Of a stretch of DNA of 64,000 nucleotides, positions 1-8,423 are shown in pieces. The stretch is from NCBI RefSeq assembly GCF_900187375.1, contig NZ_FYEW01000002.1, forward strand, positions 310,001-374,000, written 5' to 3'. The stretch comes from Hymenobacter gelipurpurascens. GTDB taxonomy: Bacteria > Bacteroidota > Bacteroidia > Cytophagales > Hymenobacteraceae. The notes beneath the pieces were generated by a model. The model made no database searches, had not been told where the DNA came from, and saw nothing but the letters and a program-made list of their open reading frames with translations. Each line of letters begins with the position of its first letter. Positions within the stretch are counted from its first letter, which is position 1. A program made the translations under genes and the position numbers.

Positions 1-1805
1 AGAGAGCGAGCGGCCCCCTGTAAGGCCCGGGCCTGCACATCTCTGCCTCCGGCATTCAGGTTCCGGTTCATTTCCACCCGCACCCGTGGGCTGCGCAGCT
101 GGCGGCTGGCTACATCGGTAGAACGGCGGGCTTGCTGCCGAATGCGTTCTATCTGTACCTCGCTCAGGCCAGGGCTGGGCATGGTGAAAACGCGGGAGAA
201 GTTGTCATCGAAGTGGAAGTCGAAATCGGAGCCGTTGCTGCTCCACGTGCGGCCGTTAGGCCCCACCCGAATCACTTCAACTTCGCGCTCATTCTTCTTG
301 CCCTTCTTCGCTTTTTTGTCGGTTGATGCGCCTTCTACCCGGCGGCCATCCACGAACAACTCGGTCACGCGGCCTTTTTTATCTTTCTCGATAACCACGG
401 TGCCAGGCCGACGTGCGCCTTCCTGCACTACTACTACCTGCTTGCTGCGCTTGCGTTTTTTGTCCTTGGCGTCGTCTTGCAGGATGCTGAGCGGCTGCAT
501 TTCCTCCTCGGCCTGCTCTACCTCCGGCAGTTCGGGCACATCTGGCGCATCTGGCACCACTGCTACCTCGTCGGGCGAAGCCGGGGCAGCAGGTACCGCA
601 GGCACGGCGGGCAGTATCGGTGCTTTGCGGCTAGTATCGGGCAGGGTTTGCAGGAATGGCAAGCGACCTAGCGCGCCACCTTCATTTTCATCGGTATCTA
701 CTGGCCTAGGATCGGCCATGGCTACAGCCGAGGTCAGGAGCACCATACCACCCAGCACCAGGCAGGCGGCCATAAAGCCTTCGGTGAACGTGGGCGCGGT
801 GCGGCCTTGCACCAGCCGCTTGATGCGGCTAAGCACAGAACCATCGGGCCCCAGCGCCGACAGTGCCAGTTGGGCCGGTGTAGCGGGCACTACGCTCAGC
901 TCAGCCAGGGCGGCTAGCGCGCGGGCCACGGTCAGGGGGTTGCCCCCAACCAGAGCCGTAGCGGCATCATCGCAGCAGTTTTCGCGCTCGGTGCGCAGGC
1001 AAGCCGTGATGAACCATACGGCCGGATGGTAGAAAAACAGCGTTTCCGCTACCGATTGCACCAGGTTCATGAGATAGTCGCGGCGGGCTACGTGGGCCAG
1101 CTCGTGGGCCAGAATAGCTTCCAGATACGTTTGGCTCAGGCCCGTCACGGTACCCAGCGGCAGCAATACCACGGGCCGCAAGTGGCCTACCACCACTGGC
1201 ACGCGCACCAGCGCCGACTCCAGCAGCTCAACCGGCTGCCGCAGCCCGGCCCGGGTGGCCAGCACCGCCAAACGGGCCTGCCATTCCTCAGACAACGGCT
1301 GCACCCGGTAGCGGCGCAAACGCTGCACGTAGGCCAGTCCGCCCATCAGGCGCAGGGTCATGGCCAACAGGCCTAGCAGCCACACGGCCACCAGCATGGG
1401 CAGGTTCTGGTCGAAGTAGTTCAGCCAGGCCTGCAAACGAGAAGGCGCCGGAGCGGCTTCAGCCACTAAACCCGGCTCCGAGGCAGCTACAGTGACAGCA
1501 GAACGAATGCCCGAAGCAGTTGGCGCCACCGCTACAGCGGCGGCTTTAGCTGTCGCAACTTCGGCGGCCTGCTCTGTGCGGGCAGCTGCGTAGTAGCGCC
1601 CAAAGGTGACGGTAGCCAGCACCAGCAACGCCACCAAAGCCGCCGCCGCCGTGTTATAACGCACCACGGCTCTATGCCGACGCAGCAGCAACAGCAACCC
1701 CGCCAATGCCAGCGCTACCACCGCGCCTTGCCACAACGAGTGCACTAAAGTCCAGCCGAGGGCGCGTACCAGCGCCGGTGGCAGTAGTTGTTCGAGCCAG
1801 TTCAT
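1..1805 (-). CDS. M56 family (BlaR1/MecR1-like) membrane metallopeptidase, 3' end outside window
   Basis: The frame is open for 601 codons from an ATG at 1805 to the window edge, so the protein is partial. The start is fixed by a 4-base ATGA overlap with the stop of the upstream repressor gene. The N-terminal part has hydrophobic segments near residues 13-30, 40-60 and 125-140, and the zinc motif HELAH lies at about residues 234-238, followed by ARRDY. A further hydrophobic stretch comes near 320-335. The tail is Pro/Ala-rich and then Lys-rich and presumably periplasmic. In the BlaR1/MecR1 family the inner-membrane protease inactivates its partner repressor when a signal is sensed. No penicillin-binding domain is visible in the part seen, so the signal is unknown. 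Family assignment is secure; the role in regulation is inferred from the neighbour. Confidence 0.9.
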   Translation of the reverse strand, partial: MNWLEQLLPPALVRALGWTLVHSLWQGAVVALALAGLLLLLRRHRAVVRYNTAAAALVALLVLATVTFGRYYAAARTEQAAEVATAKAAAVAVAPTASGIRSAVTVAASEPGLVAEAAPAPSRLQAWLNYFDQNLPMLVAVWLLGLLAMTLRLMGGLAYVQRLRRYRVQPLSEEWQARLAVLATRAGLRQPVELLESALVRVPVVVGHLRPVVLLPLGTVTGLSQTYLEAILAHELAHVARRDYLMNLVQSVAETLFFYHPAVWFITACLRTERENCCDDAATALVGGNPLTVARALAALAELSVVPATPAQLALSALGPDGSVLSRIKRLVQGRTAPTFTEGFMAACLVLGGMVLLTSAVAMADPRPVDTDENEGGALGRLPFLQTLPDTSRKAPILPAVPAVPAAPASPDEVAVVPDAPDVPELPEVEQAEEEMQPLSILQDDAKDKKRKRSKQVVVVQEGARRPGTVVIEKDKKGRVTELFVDGRRVEGASTDKKAKKGKKNEREVEVIRVGPNGRTWSSNGSDFDFHFDDNFSRVFTMPSPGLSEVQIERIRQQARRSTDVASRQLRSPRVRVEMNRNLNAGGRDVQARALQGAARS

Positions 1806-2215
1806 GACGCGTCGTCGGTTGAGGTGGTGTCGTTCTTGATTTCAATGTCGTTGAGCAGACGGCGGATCTGCTGCAGCTCCTCCTGCGAGGTATTTCGGTT
1901 GCCCAGCGCCTGCATCACCAGCTTCATGGCCGAGCCGCCGAAGGCTGATTCCACGAAACGATCAAGGAGCAGGCCCTGGGTTTCCTCCTCGCGCACGGCG
2001 GCCCGATAGATGTGCGTTTTGGTGCTGTCTTCGCGCAGCACCAGCACTTTTTCCAGCATTAGCTGCAACAGCTTCAGCGTGGTGGTGTAGCCCACATCGC
2101 GCTTCTTGCTGAGCTCATCATTCACGAAGCGGACGGTGCTGGGGCCATGTTGCCAGAGCACCTGCAATATTTCCAGCTCCGATTCAGTAGGTTTGGGGGC
2201 AGGTGATTTATTCAT
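1802..2215 (-). CDS. BlaI/MecI/CopY family transcriptional repressor
   Basis: A 137-residue winged-helix protein of the penicillinase repressor family. It opens with the typical PTESELEILQVLW segment (residues 9-21), followed by the recognition helix region with YTTTLKLLQLMLEK near residues 43-56, and ends in a helical dimerisation part. Family members repress their own operon and are removed by proteolysis by the M56 protease encoded next, here overlapping by 4 bases. Three 16-base dyads lie directly upstream (2234-2307) and are the likely operators. The length is normal for the family (120-140 residues). Confidence 0.93.
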   Translation of the reverse strand: MNKSPAPKPTESELEILQVLWQHGPSTVRFVNDELSKKRDVGYTTTLKLLQLMLEKVLVLREDSTKTHIYRAAVREEETQGLLLDRFVESAFGGSAMKLVMQALGNRNTSQEELQQIRRLLNDIEIKNDTTSTDDAS

Positions 2216-2577
2216 AATTGCAGTGTTTGATACTACGAAGCAGTTCGTACATCAAACATATACGAACCATATCGTAGATGCAAGTAATATCTACGATTTA
2301 TTTCGTACAATATTACTGCCTACTGTTATACTGTTAAATATCAGCATTATAACACAAACCATCACCTTATCTGGCCCTTTCCTCACTTGCCGGTCACTCA
2401 TCACTCACTTGTGGTGCTGCTGTAGCTGGTCATGATGGTTTAAGCACCCTGGCTTGGTAGCAGTCAGTAGATATATACAACTGGGCCTCACCTGGTCAGG
2501 GCATAATTGAAGCCCAAGCGCCCTGGATTGACTGATGAGCGGAGAGGTACAGCTTGGCGGCACTTAGACAACGAAGC
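2216..2577. other. Intergenic region holding the operator; otherwise no gene seen
   Basis: This 362-base gap is AT-rich in its first 130 bases, which hold the three dyads. I see no convincing reading frame, RNA gene or terminator in the rest. The stretch to 2577 contains no TGGCCTA motif. Confidence 0.5.
2234..2307 (-). promoter_or_regulatory. Triple dyad operator for the BlaI-like repressor
   Basis: Three 16-base dyads of the form TACGA-N6-TCGTA lie at 2234-2249, 2261-2276 and 2292-2307, with centres 27 and 31 bases apart. The first is TACGAAGCAGTTCGTA. They begin 19 bases upstream of the repressor ATG, where an autoregulatory operator is expected. Known BlaI/MecI operators are also short dyads read by a winged-helix dimer, but with a TACA/TGTA core. 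The dyads are seen directly; the binding protein is inferred. Confidence 0.7.
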
Positions 2578-3297
2578 CTATTTGCGCTTGCGGAAATACA
2601 CATCACCGCTCACGGACTCCAGCCGAACCGCGGGGCCGCCGTTACCGCCTAGCGTACCGCGTAACTGGTAGCCCACAATAGGATTGTCTTTGCGGTTTAC
2701 GAAGGCAATGTCCTGATCGGTGTACACTTCGCCGCTGATGGTTTTGAAGGCCAGGTCGGCGCTCTTCTGGGCGGGCCAGTTCACATCCACAAAGCCACTG
2801 ATGGATTTCACATCAAGTGGGGCATTCAGCCCGTTCACCTCAATATTGCCGCTGATGGTGTTCACGCGCACTGCTACGCCAGCGGGTACGGCCACGTCTA
2901 CTTCAACTTTCAGGCAAATGCCGCCGCCGCTCGACTGCCCGTTGCGCCAGTTGCCGCCCCAGCGAGTAGTACCCTCGCCATCGGGGCAATTGGTAACCTG
3001 GCTGGTTTGTACCAGCTTTTCATCCAGCACGGAGGTAATGGTGAGGCCATCAGCGGCTTTGCTGGAAGTAAGCGTCACGGCCTCGTTCAGTTGCCCGCCA
3101 TTGACGGTGACGGTAGCGCGCAGCACCATCTCGGAGCCGCTGGCCGGATGAATTTTGATAACCGTAGCGTGTTTCAGCTCCAGGTTTAAGCGTTGGCCAG
3201 AAGTTAAAGGGGCCTTCTGTTCGAGTACTTTTTGGGCGTAAGCTCCCAGGCTGCTCAGCCCTAGCAGGACTGACAGCAACAATAAGAAACGAAACAT
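2578..3297 (-). CDS. Exported DUF4097-type beta-repeat protein (copy 1)
   Basis: A 239-residue protein with a clear signal peptide (MFRFLLLLSVLLGLSSLGAYA, cleavage before Q22). From residue 140 on it has the alternating short beta-strand repeats of the DUF4097 family, seen as NTISGNIEVNG, KSISGFVDVNW, KTISGEVYTDQ and ESVSGDVYFRK. These are predicted to form a right-handed beta-helix-like solenoid. It is the last gene of an operon that starts with an ECF sigma factor. The next gene upstream is a paralogue with the same C-terminal ending (SGDVYxRK). In Bacteroidota such proteins commonly follow sigma/anti-sigma pairs; their function is not established. Confidence 0.85.
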   Translation of the reverse strand: MFRFLLLLSVLLGLSSLGAYAQKVLEQKAPLTSGQRLNLELKHATVIKIHPASGSEMVLRATVTVNGGQLNEAVTLTSSKAADGLTITSVLDEKLVQTSQVTNCPDGEGTTRWGGNWRNGQSSGGGICLKVEVDVAVPAGVAVRVNTISGNIEVNGLNAPLDVKSISGFVDVNWPAQKSADLAFKTISGEVYTDQDIAFVNRKDNPIVGYQLRGTLGGNGGPAVRLESVSGDVYFRKRK

Positions 3298-3345
3298 GGG
3301 ATGGGTAGTAGAGAAGTGAAAGAATAGATTCTGGCTACTGTTTGG

Positions 3346-4125
3346 CTATTTGGCTTTGCGCACGTACACATCACCGCTCACATTTTTGAGCGAGATGGAG
3401 GTGCCGCCACCGTTGATGGCTCCATTGAGCGTCTGCCCTCCAATCTGGGTCAGGCCACTGCTGTTGGCTGATTTGGGCATAGACATATCGAAATCAGTAT
3501 ACACCTCTCCCGATATAGTACGCATCATGAGCGAGGCCTTGGTGGCCGTAGGCAGGGCCACATCAATAGCGCCGCTAATGTTGGTGATGGCGCTGGGGCC
3601 GGTGCCCAGTGAGGTGTAGCGCACCGTAATATCGCCGCTGGTGCTGCTGGCTACCACGGGGCCGACTACGTTCAGCATCTTGGCATCGGAGCTTTTCATC
3701 ATCACTTCCAGCTTACCCTGCAGGTTTTGCAGCACCACATTACCCCCGCCCCACTGCATTTCGCGGTACACCACATCGGCGGAGCGCGGCACCCGAATGG
3801 TGTAGTGCCCATCCTGGCGCGAGGCCTTCACGATGCGTACCGTGTTAGCCTCTTTGGTCACGGCTAGGCCTATGCGGGTGTTATCTACAGCGGAGTTGTA
3901 CACGGGGCGTAGACCCTCGGCGCGCTTCGGAGCCTCTTCGGCATTGTCGCCTTTGATGATTAGCTCGTCGCCATCGTAACCTTCCACGGTCACTTCGCTG
4001 CCGTGCTGCATTTCGATAACCACTTTGCGGTCTTTGCCGCTCAGCTTGGTGCGGTATTCCTGGGCCTGGGCGGCGGAGCCCGCCAGCAGCAGGCTGATGA
4101 TCAGAAGAAATCTATGCTTTTTCAT
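3346..4125 (-). CDS. Exported DUF4097-type beta-repeat protein (copy 2)
   Basis: A 259-residue protein with a signal peptide (MKKHRFLLIISLLLAGSAAQA) and DUF4097-like strands in the second half (SSTSGDITVRY, TNISGAIDVAL, RTISGEVYTDF, KNVSGDVYVRK). It is clearly a paralogue of the gene 48 bases downstream and probably arose by tandem duplication. The N-terminal 130 residues differ between the two copies. It lies 94 bases after the anti-sigma factor gene on the same strand and is likely cotranscribed with it. Location is predicted to be periplasm or outer surface. Confidence 0.85.
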   Translation of the reverse strand: MKKHRFLLIISLLLAGSAAQAQEYRTKLSGKDRKVVIEMQHGSEVTVEGYDGDELIIKGDNAEEAPKRAEGLRPVYNSAVDNTRIGLAVTKEANTVRIVKASRQDGHYTIRVPRSADVVYREMQWGGGNVVLQNLQGKLEVMMKSSDAKMLNVVGPVVASSTSGDITVRYTSLGTGPSAITNISGAIDVALPTATKASLMMRTISGEVYTDFDMSMPKSANSSGLTQIGGQTLNGAINGGGTSISLKNVSGDVYVRKAK

Positions 4126-4219
4126 AGGAGAGAGTCAGTTGCAGATAGGTGAGTCAGATCGTGAGGAGCCGCGGACTCCAAGGGTCTGACAACTACCCTA
4201 TCAGTAAAAAAAGAGAAGG

Positions 4220-5083
4220 TTAAATCAGGATGCTAATGCCCTGGCGAGCCTGGTCGCGCACGGCGGGCAATGCGTCGGGGCGCTGAGAGAGGCGTTTGAG
4301 CTGGGGCACGGCCTTCTTGTCGCGCAGCTTCACGAGCAGCTCAATGAGGGTAATCTGCACGTTGGGGTCAGTTTGCACGGGTAGGGCCTGTATCAGCGCC
4401 GGGGCTACCAACGAATCGGCCCGCAGGCGGTAGAGGGCATCGGCGGCCGCTAGGCGCACGTTGGGGTTAGGGTCGGAGTTGAGCGTGTTAATAAGCACCA
4501 GCACCGTGGGGTCGCCGGGGCGCGAATTGCCGGAAGCATCACTTACCAGCTGAATGCGGTGGCTGGCCGTGGCTGGCTGCTGAGTAGCGGCTGTAAGCCG
4601 GGCGGCTAGCTGCTGCGCATCGGCGGCCGGCGTAGTCGTGGCTATTTCCGGAGTGGTCGGTTGGCGCAGCAGCAGCCCGAACACCGTGCCGACCGCCAGT
4701 AGCGCTATACTGGCCGCAATCCGCAGCCACATAACTGTATTTGATGCTGCTGAAGCACTAGCAACTGGGTGCAGGGGCACTACTTTCGCCTCAAGCGACT
4801 GTGCCTGACTAGTTGCGGACACTAGCGCCTTTTCCGCCGCTAGCATGGCCTGAAAATCGTCGCGCAGGCCCATAGGAGGCATTACGGGCGGTAGGTCGTC
4901 GAGGGCGGTGAGTAAGCTGCTGTATTGAGCCGCCTTCTGCTGGCATGCCGGGCACTGCGCCAGATGGGCCGCTACCCGAGCCCGCTCTTGGGGTGGTAAG
5001 GTACGGGCGGCATAGTCCATCAGCAACAGCTCCAGGTCGGAGCAGTCGGGCGGGATGGGCAGATGGGTTTCGTTATGTAACAT
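4220..5083 (-). CDS. Anti-sigma factor with zinc-finger, one membrane segment and HEAT repeats
   Basis: A 287-residue protein. Residues 15-60 carry an anti-sigma zinc-finger domain with the HxxxCxxC signature (HLAQCPAC). A single membrane segment follows at about residues 122-145 (MWLRIAASIALLAVGTVFGL). The C-terminal 90 residues read as HEAT-type helical repeats (NVRLAAADALYRLR, NVQITLIELLVKLR) and should lie in the periplasm. It starts 18 bases after the sigma factor gene, which makes it the partner that holds that sigma factor inactive. A HEAT-repeat sensor domain is less common than the usual unstructured one and suggests sensing by protein-protein contact; that is inference. Confidence 0.85.
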   Translation of the reverse strand: MLHNETHLPIPPDCSDLELLLMDYAARTLPPQERARVAAHLAQCPACQQKAAQYSSLLTALDDLPPVMPPMGLRDDFQAMLAAEKALVSATSQAQSLEAKVVPLHPVASASAASNTVMWLRIAASIALLAVGTVFGLLLRQPTTPEIATTTPAADAQQLAARLTAATQQPATASHRIQLVSDASGNSRPGDPTVLVLINTLNSDPNPNVRLAAADALYRLRADSLVAPALIQALPVQTDPNVQITLIELLVKLRDKKAVPQLKRLSQRPDALPAVRDQARQGISILI

Positions 5084-5101
5084 GACTAAGCAGTCGGAAT
5101 A

Positions 5102-5638
5102 TCAGCTGAAGTAAATTTTGCGCAGGGCCTCCAGGGCCCGGTGCGCTTTCACGCGGGCCGCTCCTTCTGAGCAACCCAGCATCTCCCCTATCTCGGCGTA
5201 GTCGAAGCCCTGAAAGCGGTGCAGCACCAGAATCTCGCGTTGCGCCGAGGGTAACAGGCCTAGAGCCTCCTGCACGTCCTGGCCATCGTAGGTGGCCGCC
5301 ACACCAGCCATGGCCGCTCGGCGCAGAGTAGGTGTATGTTCCGCCACTTCCAGGTCGCCGGCCGGTACGTGGTGTTTCTTCCAATGGTCGGCGTACACGT
5401 TGCGGGCCAGCTGGTAAATCCACGCCTTGAACGGATGGCTGGACTGGTAGCTGGTGCGGTATTTTAGGATGCGCAGGAACACGTTCTGCACCAAATCCTG
5501 CGCCGTATCCCGGTCATTGGTCAACCGTAACAGGAAGCCGAACAGCAACCCCTGATAGCGCTCAAACAGCGTGGATAGCTGGTCGAGGTCGTTGTCACGG
5601 ACTTGCTCCATCAGGGTTTCGTCGCTGGGGCTTTGCAC
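5102..5638 (-). CDS. ECF-type RNA polymerase sigma factor
   Basis: A 178-residue sigma-70 family protein with only regions 2 and 4. Region 2 spans about residues 20-95 (RDTAQDLVQNVFLRIL, FKAWIYQLARN). Region 4 spans about 120-175 (LPSAQREILVLHRFQGFDYAEIGEMLGCS). It heads an operon with the anti-sigma factor and two DUF4097 proteins, so it probably directs transcription of that operon and of envelope genes elsewhere. The start is a GTG at 5638; an ATG at 5611 is an alternative that would shorten the protein by 9 residues. Confidence 0.92.
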   Translation of the reverse strand: MQSPSDETLMEQVRDNDLDQLSTLFERYQGLLFGFLLRLTNDRDTAQDLVQNVFLRILKYRTSYQSSHPFKAWIYQLARNVYADHWKKHHVPAGDLEVAEHTPTLRRAAMAGVAATYDGQDVQEALGLLPSAQREILVLHRFQGFDYAEIGEMLGCSEGAARVKAHRALEALRKIYFS

Positions 5639-5740
5639 GGGTAGAAGGAGCTTTATGCGGGGGAGTTGTCAGGAGTACCGACTGATTTGCCGTTCGTTAC
5701 AGAGGTAGGAAAATATTTTTCAACTCCCTTGAAAACAGCG

Positions 5741-5771
5741 CGGCTCCGTAGTGCCATGCACCACGGAGCCG
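5741..5771 (-). terminator. Stem-loop downstream of folB
   Basis: An 11-base stem, CGGCTCCGTAG paired with CCACGGAGCCG with one mismatch, around a 9-base loop. It lies 30 bases past the folB stop and upstream of the sigma factor gene. The T-run after it on the minus strand is short (GCTGTTTTC), so it is a plausible but weak intrinsic terminator. Confidence 0.5.
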
Positions 5772-5800
5772 TTACTACTTTCTGCGTTTTATGTTTGCTG

Positions 5801-6166
5801 CTAGGCCACTTGTCGGCGCCTCTCCAGCGTTACGCGGGCCCGATGGCAGATGCCGCCTAGGGGCGGGTTAAACTTCGAGACGCTTACCCGCACACTCTCT
5901 ATGTAAGGAAACTCTTCCAGCACGCGGTCAATTACGCGGTGGCCTAGGTGCTCCAGCAGGCGCGCCGGGGCCAGCATCTCCTCACTTACCACGCGGTAGA
6001 GCACTTCATAATTTACGGTTTCATGGAGCTTATCGGAAGCACCGGCCGCGTGCAGATTGGTATCGATGTACAGATCTACGCCATACTTATTGCCGATTTT
6101 CTGCTCCTCATCATAGTATCCGTGAAAAGCGAAAAATTCCATTCCTTCCAGTGCAATCTGGCCCAT
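5801..6166 (-). CDS. folB: Dihydroneopterin aldolase
   Basis: A 121-residue protein matching FolB across its length. It has the N-terminal I-x-L-x-G-[ML]-x-F-x-x-x-H-G-Y-Y-x-E-E motif (FFAFHGYYDEEQ, residues 11-22), the NYEVLY segment near residue 52, and the conserved KFNPPLGG segment near the end. It converts 7,8-dihydroneopterin to 6-hydroxymethyl-dihydropterin in folate synthesis and may also epimerise the substrate. It acts in the cytosol as an octamer. It stands alone here. FolE, which makes the pathway precursor, is encoded 28 kb away in this window. The leader just before the ATG is a TTCACC-rich pyrimidine tract seen before several other genes. Confidence 0.95.
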   Translation of the reverse strand: MGQIALEGMEFFAFHGYYDEEQKIGNKYGVDLYIDTNLHAAGASDKLHETVNYEVLYRVVSEEMLAPARLLEHLGHRVIDRVLEEFPYIESVRVSVSKFNPPLGGICHRARVTLERRRQVA

Positions 6167-6221
6167 GAGGTGATGTGGTGAGGTGGTGAAACGGTGAGGT
6201 GGCCTAGGCCAGTTGTCGGCT

Positions 6222-6260
6222 TAAAAATAAGGAAGCCCGCCCCGAGAGGCAGGCTTCCTT
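6222..6260 (-). terminator. Intrinsic terminator of the DivIVA-domain gene
   Basis: Read on the minus strand, a 9-base perfect stem (AAGGAAGCC/GGCTTCCTT) extended by a GC-rich inner part is followed by TATTTTTAAG. It lies 50 bases past the stop at 6311. A CTGGCC/GGCCTAGGCCA motif copy lies just beyond it at 6201-6212. Confidence 0.8.
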
Positions 6261-6310
6261 GCTGGCAATAAAGAACAAGAATCGCTTTATGTTTCCTGCT
6301 CCATGGGTTT

Positions 6311-7354
6311 TTAAATTTCGTCGAAGAATGACTTCTCGCTCAGGCTGGCGGCCGCCATGCCGGGCTGGCCGGGGTGCGTAACGGGCGAAGGCTGGTTGAT
6401 TTCCGGATGGCTGGGGCCTACGGGCCGGATATCGGGCGCGGGTGGCTCTACGTTGGGGGCGTGCGGCTCGGGCACCTGCGAAGGTGCGGGCGGATCGATA
6501 TGGGGCGCGGGCGAAATACCGGGGTTTTCGGCGGGGCCGCCGGGACGCTCAATCTCGGGGCCGGGGGCATGCGCGGGCGCGCCGGGGTCGGGTTGCTGGC
6601 CGGGCTTGGGGTTATAGGCGCCCGGCTGCGGAGTTGGTGCCGTGCGAGGCTCAGCAATAGCAGCTGAACCGCCAAAAGAAGCGGCGGTGCCTCCGGCAAC
6701 GGCAGCAACGGATGAAGTGGAAGTAGCGGAAACGTGCATGGAGGCGTCTGATTTAGGTGAATCGTCGGGGGCGGAGGAGTGGGAACGATTCACTTTTACG
6801 CTGGCAGCCCTCGAAAGGATGGCGGCCGTGCTGGCTTTCGGCCGACCCTTAGCTTTTTCCACCTTATCCAGCGCTTCGGAGGCCAACCGGTGCAGGTCGC
6901 CAACCAAGCCTTCGAGCACGTTTTCGAGGCGCTGACACTCCTGGCCTAGGCCAGTCACCTCCTTCTGCATATCGGCAATGGCGCGCTCCGACTGCTGGTA
7001 GGCCTCTTCCACTACGCTACGGGCCTTCTGGCGCGCATCGCTGAGGAGCTGCTCGGCCTGCAGTTGGGCTTCCCGAATGCGCAGCTGGGCATCGCGCTGG
7101 GCCTGCTCCGTAATGCTGTTGCCGGTGTCTTCGGCGGTTTTGAGGGTGCGGTAGAGGCTGGTTTCTACCTCGCGCATCTTGCTTACCTCGTGCGTGGCGT
7201 GCTCAAGCTTCAGACGCAGGTCGCGGTTTTCGTCGCCCATCCGCTCCCATTGCTGGGAAAGCGTCATCAGGAAGGCTTGCACTTCGTCTTTGTCGAGACC
7301 CCGAAAGGCTTTTTCAAAGGTTTTCTGCCGGATATCGAGAGCGGTAATTTTCAT
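6311..7354 (-). CDS. DivIVA-domain coiled-coil protein with a proline-rich tail
   Basis: A 347-residue cytosolic protein. Residues 1-35 carry the DivIVA N-terminal signature (ITALDIRQKTFEKAFRGLD, with the aromatic and basic residues that touch curved membranes in Gram-positive relatives). A long coiled coil follows to about residue 180, rich in Glu/Gln/Arg and Ala. From about 215 to 335 the chain is Pro/Gly/Ala-rich and presumably unstructured (repeated PxPxPxP and HPE elements), and it ends in a short conserved-looking SEKSFFDEI. DivIVA proteins in Bacteroidota are little studied; a role in positioning division or cell-wall machinery is inference. It is monocistronic and followed by a terminator. 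Confidence 0.85.
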   Translation of the reverse strand: MKITALDIRQKTFEKAFRGLDKDEVQAFLMTLSQQWERMGDENRDLRLKLEHATHEVSKMREVETSLYRTLKTAEDTGNSITEQAQRDAQLRIREAQLQAEQLLSDARQKARSVVEEAYQQSERAIADMQKEVTGLGQECQRLENVLEGLVGDLHRLASEALDKVEKAKGRPKASTAAILSRAASVKVNRSHSSAPDDSPKSDASMHVSATSTSSVAAVAGGTAASFGGSAAIAEPRTAPTPQPGAYNPKPGQQPDPGAPAHAPGPEIERPGGPAENPGISPAPHIDPPAPSQVPEPHAPNVEPPAPDIRPVGPSHPEINQPSPVTHPGQPGMAAASLSEKSFFDEI

Positions 7355-7496
7355 TGGGTGAGAAGCTAGGAGCGAGAAGTTGGGAGCCAGAAGCGAAGCG
7401 AAGAATTCAGCAATGCAGTAATAGAGAGCAGAAGAGGCTTTACAACACGCTCTTTCCTTCCTTCTAGCTCCTGACTACTGGCTCCTAGCTTCTTTT

Positions 7497-8423
7497 TCAA
7501 GATAGCTCCCAGACCGCGAGGCTGCGGTCGTCGCTACACGAAACTAGCCTATTCTGCTTTCCCGGCCAAAATAACTTGTTTACCGAGGTGCCGTGGCCGG
7601 CGTGCCGGGCGCGGTCTAGCACCCGCAACAAGCTGAACGTTGCCGTATCCCAGAGCTTGATGCTTTTGTCCATGCTGCAGGTGGCGAAGTACTGCCCATC
7701 GGGCGAAAAAGCCAGGTGGTTGATGGTGAACATATGCGCCACAATGCTGGTAGCGGCCTGGTAGCCCGCTGCCACGTCCCAGGTGCGCAGGTGGGCATCG
7801 CGCCCGGCCGAGAACAGCGTGCGGCCATCGGGAGCGTAGGCCAGGGTAAACACAGAATTAGTGGCTCCCTCTATCCCGTGCTTTAGTTGCAGCGAATCAA
7901 CGTCCAGCACCCGCACCAGCCAGTCGGAGCCACCTACGGCCAGCTCACCGCGCTCCTCGTGCAGGGCCAGGCAGCGCAGACTTTTATCGGAAAGCTTCAG
8001 CAGGGTTTCTACTTTAAAGTCAGAGGTCCGCAGCACAGCCAGCGTGCCGTCGCCGAGGGCCACGTATAGCCGCTGCCGAGCCGCAGAATGCACAATATCG
8101 AAGATGGCAGCCGGGGGTAGCGAGGTGGCGTAGGCCAGTTTTTTCTCTGCCAGATCAATAGCCTGAATCCCCTGAAAATTGTGGCCTAGCACCAGCAGAT
8201 TGTGCTCCGGCAGGTGCAGCAGCGCATACACGGAGTTTTCTACTTTCGCCACCAACTCCCCATCGCGCTCGGGCTCATTGGCACTCCAGGCGGCCACCAT
8301 TCCATCGGCCCCGGCAGAGTAAAATTCCGGATGGCCGGGCGTGCCGGCCAGCGCATACACGCAGTCGCGGTGGCCGGTGAGGGAAGCGAGTTTGTGAACT
8401 TGGGGGCGGTGAACGGAGGACAA
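7497..8423 (-). CDS. WD40 repeat protein
   Basis: A 308-residue protein made of WD40 repeats, enough for one seven-blade beta-propeller. Repeat ends are seen as SAGADGMVAAW, GGSDWLVRVLD, SAGRDAHLRTWD, TCSMDKSIKLWD and SCSDDRSLAVWEL. No signal peptide, so it is probably a cytosolic scaffold. The start is taken as a TTG at 8423 because the next in-frame ATG would remove the first blade (LTGHRDCVYAL). It is divergent from the phosphopantetheinyl transferase gene. Its leader is a mirrored copy of that gene's leader, with a TACCTTTA element on its own strand at 8465-8472. Confidence 0.88.
   Translation of the reverse strand: MSSVHRPQVHKLASLTGHRDCVYALAGTPGHPEFYSAGADGMVAAWSANEPERDGELVAKVENSVYALLHLPEHNLLVLGHNFQGIQAIDLAEKKLAYATSLPPAAIFDIVHSAARQRLYVALGDGTLAVLRTSDFKVETLLKLSDKSLRCLALHEERGELAVGGSDWLVRVLDVDSLQLKHGIEGATNSVFTLAYAPDGRTLFSAGRDAHLRTWDVAAGYQAATSIVAHMFTINHLAFSPDGQYFATCSMDKSIKLWDTATFSLLRVLDRARHAGHGTSVNKLFWPGKQNRLVSCSDDRSLAVWELS

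Noticed and set aside
142..1032. Long plus-strand reading frame of 296 codons
   Set aside because: It is the antisense of the M56 protease gene, Ser/Arg/Thr-rich and without any domain, while the minus strand carries HELAH and a coupled start.
5666..5860. 64-codon frame upstream of the sigma factor
   Set aside because: It spans the folB terminator stem and the end of folB on the other strand.
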